Assembly (NCBI RefSeq): GCF_032814565.1
Contig: NZ_CP136521.1
Location: 2,576,501 to 2,640,500, forward strand
Length of the DNA: 64,000 bases
Direction of reading: 5' to 3'
From: Hwangdonia lutea
GTDB lineage: Bacteria; Bacteroidota; Bacteroidia; Flavobacteriales; Flavobacteriaceae
The position numbers and the translations under genes were made by a program. The notes beneath the pieces are model-generated. The model made no database searches, was not told the origin of the DNA, and saw only the letters and a list, made by a program, of their open reading frames with translations. Shown piece by piece: positions 1 through 7,593 of the stretch (positions are counted from its first letter, which is position 1; each line of letters begins with the position of its first letter).

Positions 1-1
1 T

Positions 2-625
2 AACAAAATACTAGCAAATGCTAACGTGGTTTTGTTTAATGCCCAAGGAAATAAAGTTTCAGAAACGGTATCTAACGCCGAAGGCAATTATTCATTTTCT
101 GGATTATTAAAATGCCAAGAGCAATACTCATTAAGAGCTTCAAAAGAATTGTACCTTACTGCTGAACACCGAGTTTATGCAACAAATAATAGAAAAGAAG
201 ATTTAACACAAAACATGTATTTAGAAATTGATGATGTTGCAATTACTCAAGGTACAAATTTAAGAGAAGCTTTAAATCTTAATCCCATTTATTTTGATTT
301 CGATAAAGCCAACATTAGAGCAGATGCCGAGATAGAGTTACAAAAAGTAATAGCAGTATTAAAAAAATATCCTAATATAAAAATCGATGTTAGGTCGCAC
401 ACCGATAGTAGGGCAACTAAAAACTATAACCTAGAATTATCATCAAGAAGAAATGTTTCGACTATCGATTATATAATAAAGGTTGGAAATATTTCGGCCG
501 ATAGATTAACAGGAAAGGGTTATGGCGAAAGCCAATTAACCAATAAATGTAGTGATGGTGTACCCTGCAGTGAAGAGGAGCATCAATTAAATAGACGTAG
601 CGATTTTATTGTTATGGCAAATTAA
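2..625 (+). CDS. OmpA-family surface protein, C-terminal part (gene begins before the window)
   Basis: The frame is open to the first bases of the window, so this is the 3' part of a longer gene; the GTG at 26 is not a credible start. The first ~60 codons look like a carboxypeptidase-regulatory beta-sandwich (NAEGNYSFSGL). An OmpA C-terminal peptidoglycan-binding domain follows, with IYFDFDKANIR near 286-318, the SHTDSR signature and the closing NRRSDFIV. In Bacteroidota such proteins usually carry N-terminal TPR and PD40 repeats and lie next to a PorP/SprF gene, as in T9SS PorE; those parts would be outside the window. It should act in the periplasm or outer membrane, anchoring a complex to peptidoglycan. 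A strong terminator follows. Confidence 0.88.
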   Translation, partial: NKILANANVVLFNAQGNKVSETVSNAEGNYSFSGLLKCQEQYSLRASKELYLTAEHRVYATNNRKEDLTQNMYLEIDDVAITQGTNLREALNLNPIYFDFDKANIRADAEIELQKVIAVLKKYPNIKIDVRSHTDSRATKNYNLELSSRRNVSTIDYIIKVGNISADRLTGKGYGESQLTNKCSDGVPCSEEEHQLNRRSDFIVMAN

Positions 626-637
626 TTCAAATAGCAT

Positions 638-681
638 AAAATAAAAAGAGCATTCAATTTTTGAATGCTCTTTTTATTTTA
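638..681 (+). terminator. intrinsic terminator after the OmpA-family gene
   Basis: A perfect inverted repeat with arms of about 20 bp, centred on AGAGCATTCAA / TTGAATGCTCT, ends in a T-rich tract. It starts 12 bp after the stop codon. Confidence 0.85.
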
Positions 682-812
682 TGAAATCCTTAATGACTTT
701 TAAATAATTACTTGGTATTTTTGTAAAACTGTGTAATGAGTGATAACATTTAGTTGATTTTTATGCAAATGTTTATCAGCGCATTACATCTGACCCAAAT
801 AGTAATAAAAAT

Positions 813-1358
813 ATGCAGATGAAAGAAGAACAGGTAATTCTTGTTAACGAAAAAGACGAACAAATAGGTTTGATGCCTAAAATGGAAGCCCATGAAAAGG
901 CGGTGCTGCACCGTGCGTTTTCGGTGTTTATTTTTAATGACAACAATGAACTGATGCTACAGCAACGTGCCTTACATAAGTACCATACACCCGGACTTTG
1001 GACCAACACCTGCTGTAGTCACCAACGTGATGGGGAAAGCAATATTGAAGCTGGTAAACGCCGTTTAATGGAAGAAATGGGCTTTATAACGGAGCTAAAG
1101 GAAACCGCATCATTTATTTATAAAGCCCCGTTTGACAATGGCTTGACCGAACACGAATTAGACCATATTATGGTAGGGCATTACAATGATGAGCCAAACA
1201 TAAACCCTGATGAAGTAGCATCGTGGAAATGGATGCCATTAGAAGATGTAAAAGTTGATATAGCTTTACATCCGGAACTTTATACCGCTTGGTTTAAAAT
1301 TATTTTCAGTAAATTTTACGAACACATAAATTTAGTTGACAATGAAGGTAACCGTTAG
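813..1358 (+). CDS. idi: isopentenyl-diphosphate delta-isomerase, type I
   Basis: Interconverts isopentenyl diphosphate and dimethylallyl diphosphate in cytosolic isoprenoid synthesis. The 181 residues have the usual type I length. A Nudix fold is visible from about residue 33: HRAFSVFIF, the active-site Cys region TNTCCSH (residues 64-70), REL-like Nudix helix EAGKRRLMEEMGF and the acidic LTEHELDH (111-118), which supplies the second catalytic Glu and metal ligands. The start could be residue 1 or Met3. The 3' end overlaps the next gene by 17 bp, so the two are probably co-transcribed and translationally coupled. Confidence 0.93.
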   Translation: MQMKEEQVILVNEKDEQIGLMPKMEAHEKAVLHRAFSVFIFNDNNELMLQQRALHKYHTPGLWTNTCCSHQRDGESNIEAGKRRLMEEMGFITELKETASFIYKAPFDNGLTEHELDHIMVGHYNDEPNINPDEVASWKWMPLEDVKVDIALHPELYTAWFKIIFSKFYEHINLVDNEGNR

Positions 1359-1752
1359 TAGAAAAGCCCATTTTAACGCCGCGCACCGCTTGTACAATGC
1401 CGATTGGACCGATGCCAGAAACGCCACCGTTTTTGGTAAATGTGCCAACCCCAATTACCACGGGCATAATTACGAGCTCATTGTTTCCGTAAAAGGAGAG
1501 ATACACCCGGAAACTGGATTTGTTATGGACATGAAAATCTTAAAACATTTAATTGAAACTGAAATAGAAGAGCAGTTTGACCATAAAAATTTAAATGAAG
1601 AGGTTACGGAGTTTAAAACACTAAACCCTACGGCAGAAAATATAGCCGTGGTGATTTACAATAAAATAAAACCAAAAATTGAAGCGCACTTAGATCTAGA
1701 AATCACCCTGTACGAAACGCCACGTAATTTTGTGAGTTACTCGGGGGAATAG
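1342..1752 (+). CDS. queD: 6-carboxytetrahydropterin synthase / 6-pyruvoyl tetrahydropterin synthase family
   Basis: A 136-residue single-domain protein of the PTPS/QueD family, which converts dihydroneopterin triphosphate for queuosine or pterin synthesis. Zinc-binding histidines are visible as His15 (FNAAHRLY) and His40/His42 (YHGHNY); Cys34 (FGKC) is in the catalytic position. ETGFVMDMKILK and the late Glu in LYETPRNF fit the family. I chose the ATG at 1342; a TTG six bases earlier is also in frame. It overlaps idi. Whether the role is queuosine (QueD) or another pterin cannot be settled because no other que gene is in view. Confidence 0.87.
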   Translation: MKVTVSRKAHFNAAHRLYNADWTDARNATVFGKCANPNYHGHNYELIVSVKGEIHPETGFVMDMKILKHLIETEIEEQFDHKNLNEEVTEFKTLNPTAENIAVVIYNKIKPKIEAHLDLEITLYETPRNFVSYSGE

Positions 1753-1854
1753 ACCATGCTGTAAGTTCGATTTTTTAAAATTATGGCGTATTGTGCTGCT
1801 AATACACCTTTGATTTATACTGAATTATTAAACGTTTTTGTTTAATAATTTGCT

Positions 1855-1862
1855 TATTTTTG
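1855..1862 (+). promoter_or_regulatory. -7 box TATTTTTG for the 89-aa gene
   Basis: Exact match to the Bacteroidota TAnnTTTG box, 22 bp before the start codon. A TTG lies at 1838-1840 but only 14 bp away, shorter than usual, so the -33 element is weak. Confidence 0.45.
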
Positions 1863-1884
1863 CACCTAAATAAAATTAGAAATT

Positions 1885-2154
1885 ATGGCAAATGTTAGAA
1901 ACCTGAAGAAAGATATAAACTATGTTTTAGGCGATATTATTGAAGCAGTTTATGTTTGGGAATACGAAAACACAGATAAAGACACTAAAAAGAGCGAAGC
2001 AATTATTGATGAAGCAATTGAGACGTTTGACACGCTAATAGCAAAAGTAAATGCTAAAGATGTTCAAAACCCAAAAGCCCACTTTAAGGCCATCAATACA
2101 GAATTGGAAGAAAAAGGTCGTGCATTAATTGAAAAAATCAACAAACTCGGATAA
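1885..2154 (+). CDS. conserved 89-aa helical protein of unknown function
   Basis: I do not recognise a named family. The sequence is charged, without signal peptide or membrane segment, and predicted mostly helical (MANVRNLKKDINYVLGD at the start, then an EAIIDEAIETFDTLIAKV helix and a terminal ELEEKGRALIEKINKL helix). This suggests a small cytosolic helical bundle. It has its own -7 box and a terminator about 105 bp after the stop, so it is probably a single-gene transcript. Confidence 0.8.
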   Translation: MANVRNLKKDINYVLGDIIEAVYVWEYENTDKDTKKSEAIIDEAIETFDTLIAKVNAKDVQNPKAHFKAINTELEEKGRALIEKINKLG

Positions 2155-2259
2155 TAGCTTATCGCTGCAATTATCCGTGGGTTTCAATTGATATAAACGC
2201 CAAATAGCTGTGCATCGCCATTGTGATTTTGCAAATGAATAAGTAAAGTTATTAACTTG

Positions 2260-2302
2260 AAAACAAAAGCCTTTCGATTTTTCGAAAGGCTTTTGTTTTT
2301 TT
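2260..2302. terminator. bidirectional terminator between convergent genes
   Basis: Perfect inverted repeat AAACAAAAGCCTTTCGA / TCGAAAGGCTTTTGTTT with a 4-base loop, T tracts on both strands. It serves the 89-aa gene (+) and the lipoprotein gene (-). Confidence 0.85.
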
Positions 2303-2313
2303 AAATCTCACGC

Positions 2314-3015
2314 TTAATTGTTTTTATCGGCTTCTTTTATTTCGTCAATAAAAACCTGTAATTGTTTTCCGTATTTTGAAGCTTTTACTTTCGGGGTTAA
2401 GGAATTATTAATGGTATCTAAAAAATTAATTCGTGCATTGTAAATTTCTGTTAAGGCTAGGTAAGGTGATACTTCACTATCTTTATTGTTTATAGCAAAA
2501 TTAACCGTAAATAAGTATTTTCGTTTTAATAGGCTATTATATTCATTGTCAATAGCCTTAATTTTTGAAGTATCGTTTTCCATTTGAGCTTCAAACTTCT
2601 CTTTTATCAAATCTAAATTTCTATTGTTAAGTTTAGAAATCATCTTCTGATATTCTTCCCACTTAGCTTGTTGTACAGCGCCTTTAATTTTGGCATCAAA
2701 AACAAAGTTTTTAAGTGTGGTGTTAATTTCGGTAATGCCTTTATCTGCAAAAAAAGCAATAGCATCATCTTCATTGGTGTTTTTGTTTAAGTATAGGTAA
2801 AACACTTCTGGAGATTCTAAATTACTGTATAATTCAAATTCAGCATTTCCATTAATTTGTATCGAATCTACAGTTATAAGTGCTGTGTCTTTTACTTTTT
2901 TAAGATATACAGTTCCTTTTTTTAAGCCTTTTATATGTGTTTTAACAGTTAAATCGGGTTGTTTGGCACACGAAACGGTTAAAACAAGTAGGGTTAAAAG
3001 CGACAGTCTTTTCAT
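2314..3015 (-). CDS. DUF4369-type lipoprotein
   Basis: A 233-residue exported lipoprotein. The N-terminus MKRLSLLTLLVLTVSC ends in a lipobox with Cys16. Residues ~23-115 resemble the DUF4369 beta-rich domain (VKTHIKGLKKGTVYLKKV, then DSIQINGNAEFEL, then a FYLYLNK strand). This domain usually precedes a thioredoxin/AhpC domain in Bacteroidota; here the remaining ~115 residues are helical and charged with no CxxC motif, so the thioredoxin part is absent. Likely anchored in the outer or inner membrane facing the periplasm. Function unknown. Confidence 0.8.
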   Translation of the reverse strand: MKRLSLLTLLVLTVSCAKQPDLTVKTHIKGLKKGTVYLKKVKDTALITVDSIQINGNAEFELYSNLESPEVFYLYLNKNTNEDDAIAFFADKGITEINTTLKNFVFDAKIKGAVQQAKWEEYQKMISKLNNRNLDLIKEKFEAQMENDTSKIKAIDNEYNSLLKRKYLFTVNFAINNKDSEVSPYLALTEIYNARINFLDTINNSLTPKVKASKYGKQLQVFIDEIKEADKNN

Positions 3016-3258
3016 AGGTCTATTTTAGATTATTTTTTTAGAAAAGCAAATATCTTAATAATTATAGATTAATTGCTAGCCGCAGCGCATAATTTATAAA
3101 ACTTTATCTGTATTAAAATTATGTTAATATAGGCAACTGTAAAAAAGTTTGGCACGGATATTGTGTATTGGTATGTGATTGCATTCTAATAAAAAGTTTA
3201 TTGAGTGGTTACTTTAAACTTAAATAATGTAATTCATATTTTTGGTTGGTTAGTTAGT
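3016..3258. other. gene-free stretch upstream of the lipoprotein gene
   Basis: No credible ORF. It must contain the promoter of the leftward lipoprotein gene. A TATTTTTG box on the + strand at 3237-3244 lies immediately before the terminator hairpin at 3259, so any transcript from it would be only a few tens of bases long. Confidence 0.5.
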
Positions 3259-3289
3259 AAAAAAGCATCTTATTTAAGATGCTTTTTTT
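3259..3289. terminator. hairpin terminator in the 3.0-3.6 kb gap
   Basis: Inverted repeat AAAAAAGCATCTTA / TAAGATGCTTTTTT with T tracts on both strands. No gene on the + strand ends here, so what it terminates is unclear. Confidence 0.7.
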
Positions 3290-3299
3290 ATGCGTGAAC

Positions 3300-3366
3300 A
3301 TGTATTTCGTCGATGAAATACATATTTTAATCTTTAAATGTTAAAATTTAATGCATTTCGTCGATT
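3300..3366. promoter_or_regulatory. paired TTTCGTCGAT motifs, candidate regulator sites
   Basis: The first copy lies in a perfect inverted repeat ATGTATTTC (3300-3308), GTCGAT, GAAATACAT (3315-3323). A second, direct copy CATTTCGTCGATTTA is at 3354-3368. The copies are about 52 bp apart (five helical turns) and the second lies about 40 bp before a TATATTTG -7 box. Spacing and position suit an activator binding two same-face sites; LytTR-type regulators are one guess. Confidence 0.5.
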
Positions 3367-3404
3367 TATTGTGTTTTTTATCGTGAGTGTATATTTATTA
3401 ATTA

Positions 3405-3412
3405 TATATTTG
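3405..3412 (+). promoter_or_regulatory. -7 box TATATTTG of the candidate small RNA
   Basis: Exact TAnnTTTG match. No TTG is present at the -33 position, consistent with a promoter that depends on an activator such as one binding the upstream TTTCGTCGAT motifs. Confidence 0.45.
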
Positions 3413-3417
3413 GTGTG

Positions 3418-3558
3418 TACTAAATAACATACTTTTTAGTTCAATGGATTAATTAATTAATATTTGCATTATGTTGTTGAGATAGAGACCCTAAATCTAC
3501 TACGTAATTAAAAAAGCAAATTGAAAAGAAACCGAGTTTGAGGGAACTCGGTTTTTTT
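3418..3558 (+). ncRNA. candidate small RNA of about 140 nt
   Basis: A -7 box at 3405 and a strong intrinsic terminator at 3531-3558 bracket about 140 bp with no usable reading frame (an ATG near 3444 is followed one codon later by TAA). Paired motifs lie upstream. I could not match it to 6S, SRP, tmRNA or RNase P RNA. It could instead be the tail of a transcript starting further upstream. Confidence 0.4.
3531..3558 (+). terminator. intrinsic terminator
   Basis: Hairpin ACCGAGTT - TGAGGG - AACTCGGT followed by seven T residues. It lies 58 bp before the dipeptidase gene but belongs to the transcript upstream of it. Confidence 0.8.
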
Positions 3559-3615
3559 GTGCTTCAATTTTAGGTATAAGTTTATTTTGTATACATTCGC
3601 TTATAATCCTTATTT

Positions 3616-4281
3616 ATGAAATTTTATTCAAGCCTCTTTTTTCTGCTAATTAGCTTTTTGTCTTTTGCGCAATTACCCGATGGGTTTACTTATGTTAAAG
3701 ACGTGATTACCGATTTGGATGTAGAATTAAGGTACAACACCGCGAATAACTTTTTGGGAAAACCTGTGGATGGTTATCATTCAAATAAACTTATATTAAC
3801 CACACAAACTGCGCAGGCTTTAAAATTGGTTCAAGAGGAGTTGCAGAATAAAAATTTATGCTTAAAGGTTTACGACGGGTACAGACCGCAAGAAGCTGTT
3901 AATCATTTTGTGCGTTGGGCTAAAGTTTTAAATGATACCATTAATAAATCTGATTTTTATCCGAATGTAAAAAAGAGAAATCTATTTAAAGCGGGATATA
4001 TTGCCAGTAAATCGGGGCATAGTAGGGGCAGTACGGTAGATTTAACGATTATTGATGGCAATACCGGAAAACCTTTGGATATGGGAAGTCCATACGATTT
4101 TTTTGGGCAAGAATCTTGGGTAGATTATAAAGGAATCACCAAAAAACAAAAAGAAAACCGACAGCTTTTACAAACCGTTATGCTAAAACACGGGTTTAGA
4201 AACTATTCGAAAGAATGGTGGCATTTTACATTGCGATACGAACCATTTCCTAAAACATATTTTGATTTTCCTATTGAATAA
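3616..4281 (+). CDS. D-alanyl-D-alanine dipeptidase, VanX/DdpX family (M15D)
   Basis: A secreted zinc dipeptidase of 221 residues that should cleave D-Ala-D-Ala. A signal peptide covers residues 1-19 (MKFYSSLFFLLISFLSFAQ). Family motifs are intact: YDGYRP with Arg90, the SGHSRGSTVDL zinc motif with His135 and Asp142, and EWWHF with catalytic Glu200 and zinc ligand His203. With an exported enzyme the likely role is peptidoglycan turnover or recycling, not VanX-type glycopeptide resistance, which needs a cytosolic enzyme; no van genes are nearby. Convergent with the DUF6249-type gene. Confidence 0.9.
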   Translation: MKFYSSLFFLLISFLSFAQLPDGFTYVKDVITDLDVELRYNTANNFLGKPVDGYHSNKLILTTQTAQALKLVQEELQNKNLCLKVYDGYRPQEAVNHFVRWAKVLNDTINKSDFYPNVKKRNLFKAGYIASKSGHSRGSTVDLTIIDGNTGKPLDMGSPYDFFGQESWVDYKGITKKQKENRQLLQTVMLKHGFRNYSKEWWHFTLRYEPFPKTYFDFPIE

Positions 4282-4284
4282 AAA

Positions 4285-4312
4285 AAAGCGATTTTACTTA
4301 AAAAACCGCTTT
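4285..4312. terminator. weak hairpin between convergent genes
   Basis: Arms AAAGCGATTTT / AAAACCGCTTT with one G-A mismatch, located just after the dipeptidase stop codon. T tracts are short. Confidence 0.4.
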
Positions 4313-4338
4313 AACTCATTTGATTGATGTTGTTTTTT

Positions 4339-4683
4339 TTATTCTTTATCTAAGTTTTTAGTCAAATTAAAACCGATAAATAATGAGGCGCCCGCTGTTA
4401 AGAAAATTGTTGCCGGATATACTTCTTCCCCTAAATTCGTGTTGTTATATAATGCTGTAGCTAAAAATATGCCGATACCAATACCCATTAATAACAATGC
4501 CAAATTTAAAATGAGCACTTTCCAAATGGGAGCGGTTTGGGTTCTACCTTTCACAAAAATACTGGCGTCGGCACCTTTTTCAATGAGGGCTAGACGTTCT
4601 TTATTACGTGTTGAAAAGTATAAATAAAATACTCCGAAGATTGCACCAAATATAATTGGTATGATAATTAATTCTGATCCCAT
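4339..4683 (-). CDS. small membrane protein, DUF6249-like
   Basis: 114 residues with three hydrophobic segments: residues ~4-24 (LIIIPIIFGAIFGVFYLYF), ~54-78 (KVLILNLALLLMGIGIGIFLA) and ~88-107 (PATIFLTAGASLFIGF). Between the first two lies RNKERLALIEKGADASIF, the cytosolic signature I associate with DUF6249. Divergent from an ECF sigma factor and its membrane partner, a pairing I believe recurs in this family, so it may belong to the same membrane-stress module; that is inference. Confidence 0.8.
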   Translation of the reverse strand: MGSELIIIPIIFGAIFGVFYLYFSTRNKERLALIEKGADASIFVKGRTQTAPIWKVLILNLALLLMGIGIGIFLATALYNNTNLGEEVYPATIFLTAGASLFIGFNLTKNLDKE

Positions 4684-4824
4684 AATGATTCGTTTTTAAT
4701 TGATTAATTTTAATGTGTTCATAGCTTATGACGATGGGTTTCTGATTTTGGTTACAGTTTTTATTAAAAACTTTTTATTCACAAATGTGTAACCGATAAT
4801 ACAACAGCGTCGTCTTACTTTAAA

Positions 4825-5415
4825 ATGACCACCAACAACGATCAAGATTATATCAATCAAATTATTAATGGCGACACTAAAGCATTTTCACTTTTAGTTG
4901 ATCGCTATAAAGACATGGTGTTTACTTTGGCGTTGCGCATGCTAAAAAATAGGGAAGAAGCCGAAGAGGTTGCGCAAGACACTTTTATTAAAACCTACAA
5001 ATCGTTGCATAAGTTTAAAGGCGATTCTAAATTTTCAACGTGGATTTATAAAATCGCTTATAATACGTGTTTAGACAGAATTAAAAAGAACAAAAAGCAT
5101 TTCAATGATGTTGCCATTGATGAGTTTACCGAGCATCAAATTAAAACCATAGACCATGCTTTAGATAAAATGGAGCAAAAAGAGTATCAAAAAACCATAC
5201 AAGATTGCTTATCTTTATTGCCAAATGATGATGGTTTTTTGCTAACTCTGTATTATTTTGAAGCACATACTTTAGAAGAAATTTCTAAAATTGTTGGTAT
5301 TACAGCCAATCATGTAAAAGTGAAAATATTTAGAAGCCGGAAAAAGTTAGCAACTATTTTGAAGCAAAAATTAGAACCTGAAATAATTGAGTATTATGAA
5401 AGAGAACGACGATAA
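4825..5415 (+). CDS. ECF-type RNA polymerase sigma factor
   Basis: 196 residues, the length of a group 4 sigma factor. Region 2 (about residues 17-88) shows FSLLVDRYKDMVFTLALRML and the FKGDSKFSTWIYKIAYNTCLDRIKK core-binding and -10 recognition block. Region 4 (about residues 128-183) has the helix-turn-helix TLEEISKIVGITANHVKVKIFRS. The adjacent overlapping gene encodes a small membrane protein that may sequester it. Regulated genes cannot be told from this window. Confidence 0.92.
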   Translation: MTTNNDQDYINQIINGDTKAFSLLVDRYKDMVFTLALRMLKNREEAEEVAQDTFIKTYKSLHKFKGDSKFSTWIYKIAYNTCLDRIKKNKKHFNDVAIDEFTEHQIKTIDHALDKMEQKEYQKTIQDCLSLLPNDDGFLLTLYYFEAHTLEEISKIVGITANHVKVKIFRSRKKLATILKQKLEPEIIEYYERERR

Positions 5416-5809
5416 ACATTTAGAAGATTTCACTAAAAAAATTGTTGCAAAGGCTGCTTTGGAGCACCCTTCAATTCATTTTACCTCAGAAATAATGTCA
5501 CAAGTTGAGGCCTTGAATAAAAGTGATGTTACGGCTTACAAACCTTTAATCTCTAAAAATATTTGGGTTTTAATCAGTATAGGTTTTGTGGCGCTTTGTG
5601 CCTATTTGGTTTTAGGAACGGAAACACAACAAGAAAGTTGGATGGGCACTTTAAATTTTAGTGCTTTAGCGAACAACAAAATCAGTCATATTTTATCTGG
5701 TTTTACAATGTCTAAAACCTTAATGTATGCCGTTGCACTTTTTGGATTAATGTTTTGTATTCAAATCCCGTTTCTTAAAAATCATTTTGATAAACGATTG
5801 AAAATGTAA
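5396..5809 (+). CDS. membrane protein coupled to the sigma factor, possible anti-sigma factor
   Basis: 137 residues from the ATG at 5396, which overlaps the sigma gene by 20 bp and indicates translational coupling. The cytosolic N-terminus (~55 residues, with HLEDFTKKIVAKA and HFTSEIMSQVEAL) resembles the helical N-terminal region of anti-sigma factors. Two hydrophobic helices follow, at about 61-80 (WVLISIGFVALCAYLVLG) and 107-124 (LMYAVALFGLMFCIQIPF). There is no HxxxCxxC zinc motif, so a classic ZAS anti-sigma domain is not supported. The anti-sigma role rests on context. Confidence 0.75.
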   Translation: MKENDDKHLEDFTKKIVAKAALEHPSIHFTSEIMSQVEALNKSDVTAYKPLISKNIWVLISIGFVALCAYLVLGTETQQESWMGTLNFSALANNKISHILSGFTMSKTLMYAVALFGLMFCIQIPFLKNHFDKRLKM

Positions 5810-5841
5810 TTTTCCAACTTCGGTTTTCAAGCTTCAGACTT

Positions 5842-7083
5842 CTAATACCAACGTTTCTTTTTCTTTTTCGAAGCTGCACTTTTACGTCCTTTTTTATGTT
5901 TGCTTCCTGTTTTTTTAGATTTATGAATAATAGGTTTCGCTTTTGGATCTAAAGGATATGGATGATTTTCTTCAATAGGAATTTGAACATTTATTAACTG
6001 CTGAATTTTTTGCACATAGCTTTTTTCATCAGCAGAACACAATGAATAGGACATGCCCGTTTGTCCGGCACGACCCGTACGTCCAATTCTGTGCACATAA
6101 GTTTCGGGTACATTTGGCATATCAAAATTTACAACGGCATCCAATTCATTGATATCAATGCCACGTGCCGCAACATCGGTTGCTATTAAAATATTTACAT
6201 AGCCATTTTTAAACTTTTTTAAAGCCTCTTGTCTTAAATTTTGAGCTTTATCGCCATGAATGGTTTCAACTTTATAGCCATTTTTTGTAAGGGTTTGTTC
6301 TAATTTATCAACGCCAAATTTGGTTCGTCTAAAAATTAAAATATTGCCTTTTATAGTGTTTCGTAATAAGTGTAAACACAGCTCAATTTTATTGCGTTTT
6401 GGCACATAATACAACACCTGACTCACATTTTTTGCGGCCGATGATGTTGGGGTAACTTCAATGCGCTCGGGCGATTTTAAAATGGTATTGGCAAGCTGTT
6501 CGACTTTATAGGGCATTGTTGCCGAAAACAACAATATTTGTTTTTCATCGGGGCACAAACGCTCAATCTTTTTAACATCATCAATAAAGCCCATATCGAG
6601 CATGAGGTCGGCTTCATCCAAAACCAAAGTTTCAACGTAATCCAAATTAATAATATCCTGTTTATGCAAATCGAGTAATCGCCCTGGGGTAGCAATAAGT
6701 ATGTCAACGCCTTTTTTTAATACATCCTTTTGGGGCTCGATAGACGTGCCGCCATAAATTACCGTAGTGCGTAAATTGGTGTTTTTGCCATAAAGCTTAA
6801 AATTGTCATTAATTTGAATGGCTAACTCGCGTGTGGGACTCACAATAAGCGCTTTAATCTTTTTTCCTTTTTTGGGTGCATCTTGTTTATCAAACAATAA
6901 TTGCAAAATGGGTAACGCAAATGCGGCCGTTTTCCCGGTGCCGGTTTGTGCCGAGGTAATCACATCTTTTTTATCTAAAACAAGCGGAATGGTACGTTCT
7001 TGTACTAAGGTGGGGTTGTCGTATCCGGCCTCGGCAATGGCTCTTAAAAGCGGTTTGTTAAGTTGTAAATCTTTAAATGACAT
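5842..7083 (-). CDS. DEAD-box ATP-dependent RNA helicase, RhlE-like
   Basis: 413 residues with all helicase motifs: Q motif region (MSFKDLQLNKPLLRAIAEAGY with downstream Gln), motif I AQTGTGKT (45-52), PTRELA, TPGRLLDL, DEAD (156-159), SAT (187-189), and [10 protein letters not shown] near 330. The last ~40 residues are a basic Lys-rich tail (KTGSKHKKGRKSAASKKKKK) typical of RNA-binding extensions. Cytosolic; likely roles are ribosome assembly, RNA decay or cold adaptation. A TATCTTTG -7 box lies at 7100-7107. A paralogue is at 40560. Confidence 0.93.
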   Translation of the reverse strand: MSFKDLQLNKPLLRAIAEAGYDNPTLVQERTIPLVLDKKDVITSAQTGTGKTAAFALPILQLLFDKQDAPKKGKKIKALIVSPTRELAIQINDNFKLYGKNTNLRTTVIYGGTSIEPQKDVLKKGVDILIATPGRLLDLHKQDIINLDYVETLVLDEADLMLDMGFIDDVKKIERLCPDEKQILLFSATMPYKVEQLANTILKSPERIEVTPTSSAAKNVSQVLYYVPKRNKIELCLHLLRNTIKGNILIFRRTKFGVDKLEQTLTKNGYKVETIHGDKAQNLRQEALKKFKNGYVNILIATDVAARGIDINELDAVVNFDMPNVPETYVHRIGRTGRAGQTGMSYSLCSADEKSYVQKIQQLINVQIPIEENHPYPLDPKAKPIIHKSKKTGSKHKKGRKSAASKKKKKRWY

Positions 7084-7099
7084 TTATAAATATTTGCAA

Positions 7100-7107
7100 C
7101 AAAGATA
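7100..7107 (-). promoter_or_regulatory. -7 box TATCTTTG for the DEAD helicase
   Basis: Exact TAnnTTTG on the minus strand, 16 bp before the ATG, giving a leader of roughly 10 nt. No clear -33 TTG. Confidence 0.4.
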
Positions 7108-7115
7108 GATGAAAT

Positions 7116-7496
7116 TTAAGCGATGGCTTTTTTTATTTTCATGGCATTCCATGTAGGATTCACAGCTATTAATTTGGTTGGTTTTAAGCGGTAATCGCCT
7201 AAAAAATCCCAATTGAATTCTTTGTGTAACTCCGAAATTTCTTTTTTGGTGGTGCCATTTGGATAAAACACCCAGATAATTGAGGTGTCCAATATTCTTG
7301 GAAACAGCGTTAGCATTTCATTGATAAACTGTTCCTTGGTTTGGGTAAATACCAAAGCGCATTCAACATAAGAAGTTATGACTATAGATTCTGAGTAATT
7401 TATGTCGTTAAAAGTATTGACAAATGATTCGGGTTTGTTTAAAATATAAACATCCTTAAACTTATAGAGCTTTAATTTTTTAACCAAATTGTGCAT
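7116..7496 (-). CDS. conserved protein of unknown function, 126 aa
   Basis: No family recognised. The pattern of short beta strands and helices (DVYILNKPESF, ESIVITSYVECALVFTQTKEQFINEMLTLFPRI, SIIWVFYPNG, WDFLGDYRLKPTKLIAVNPTWNAMKI) suggests a small alpha/beta cytosolic protein. It ends 32 bp before the helicase start and may share a transcript with it, although the helicase has its own -7 box. Confidence 0.75.
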   Translation of the reverse strand: MHNLVKKLKLYKFKDVYILNKPESFVNTFNDINYSESIVITSYVECALVFTQTKEQFINEMLTLFPRILDTSIIWVFYPNGTTKKEISELHKEFNWDFLGDYRLKPTKLIAVNPTWNAMKIKKAIA

Positions 7497-7593
7497 AGCT
7501 TAAAGATACAAAAAAACGGAATAATTAAGTTTTTACAGGCTTAACTTTTTTTTGAATGATTAAAATTAAAGGTGTGTCTTTTGTTACTTCTTT

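Noticed and set aside
3237-3244. TATTTTTG box on the + strand
   Set aside because: Lies 15 bp before a terminator, so it would drive only a tiny transcript; kept as a note, not a promoter.
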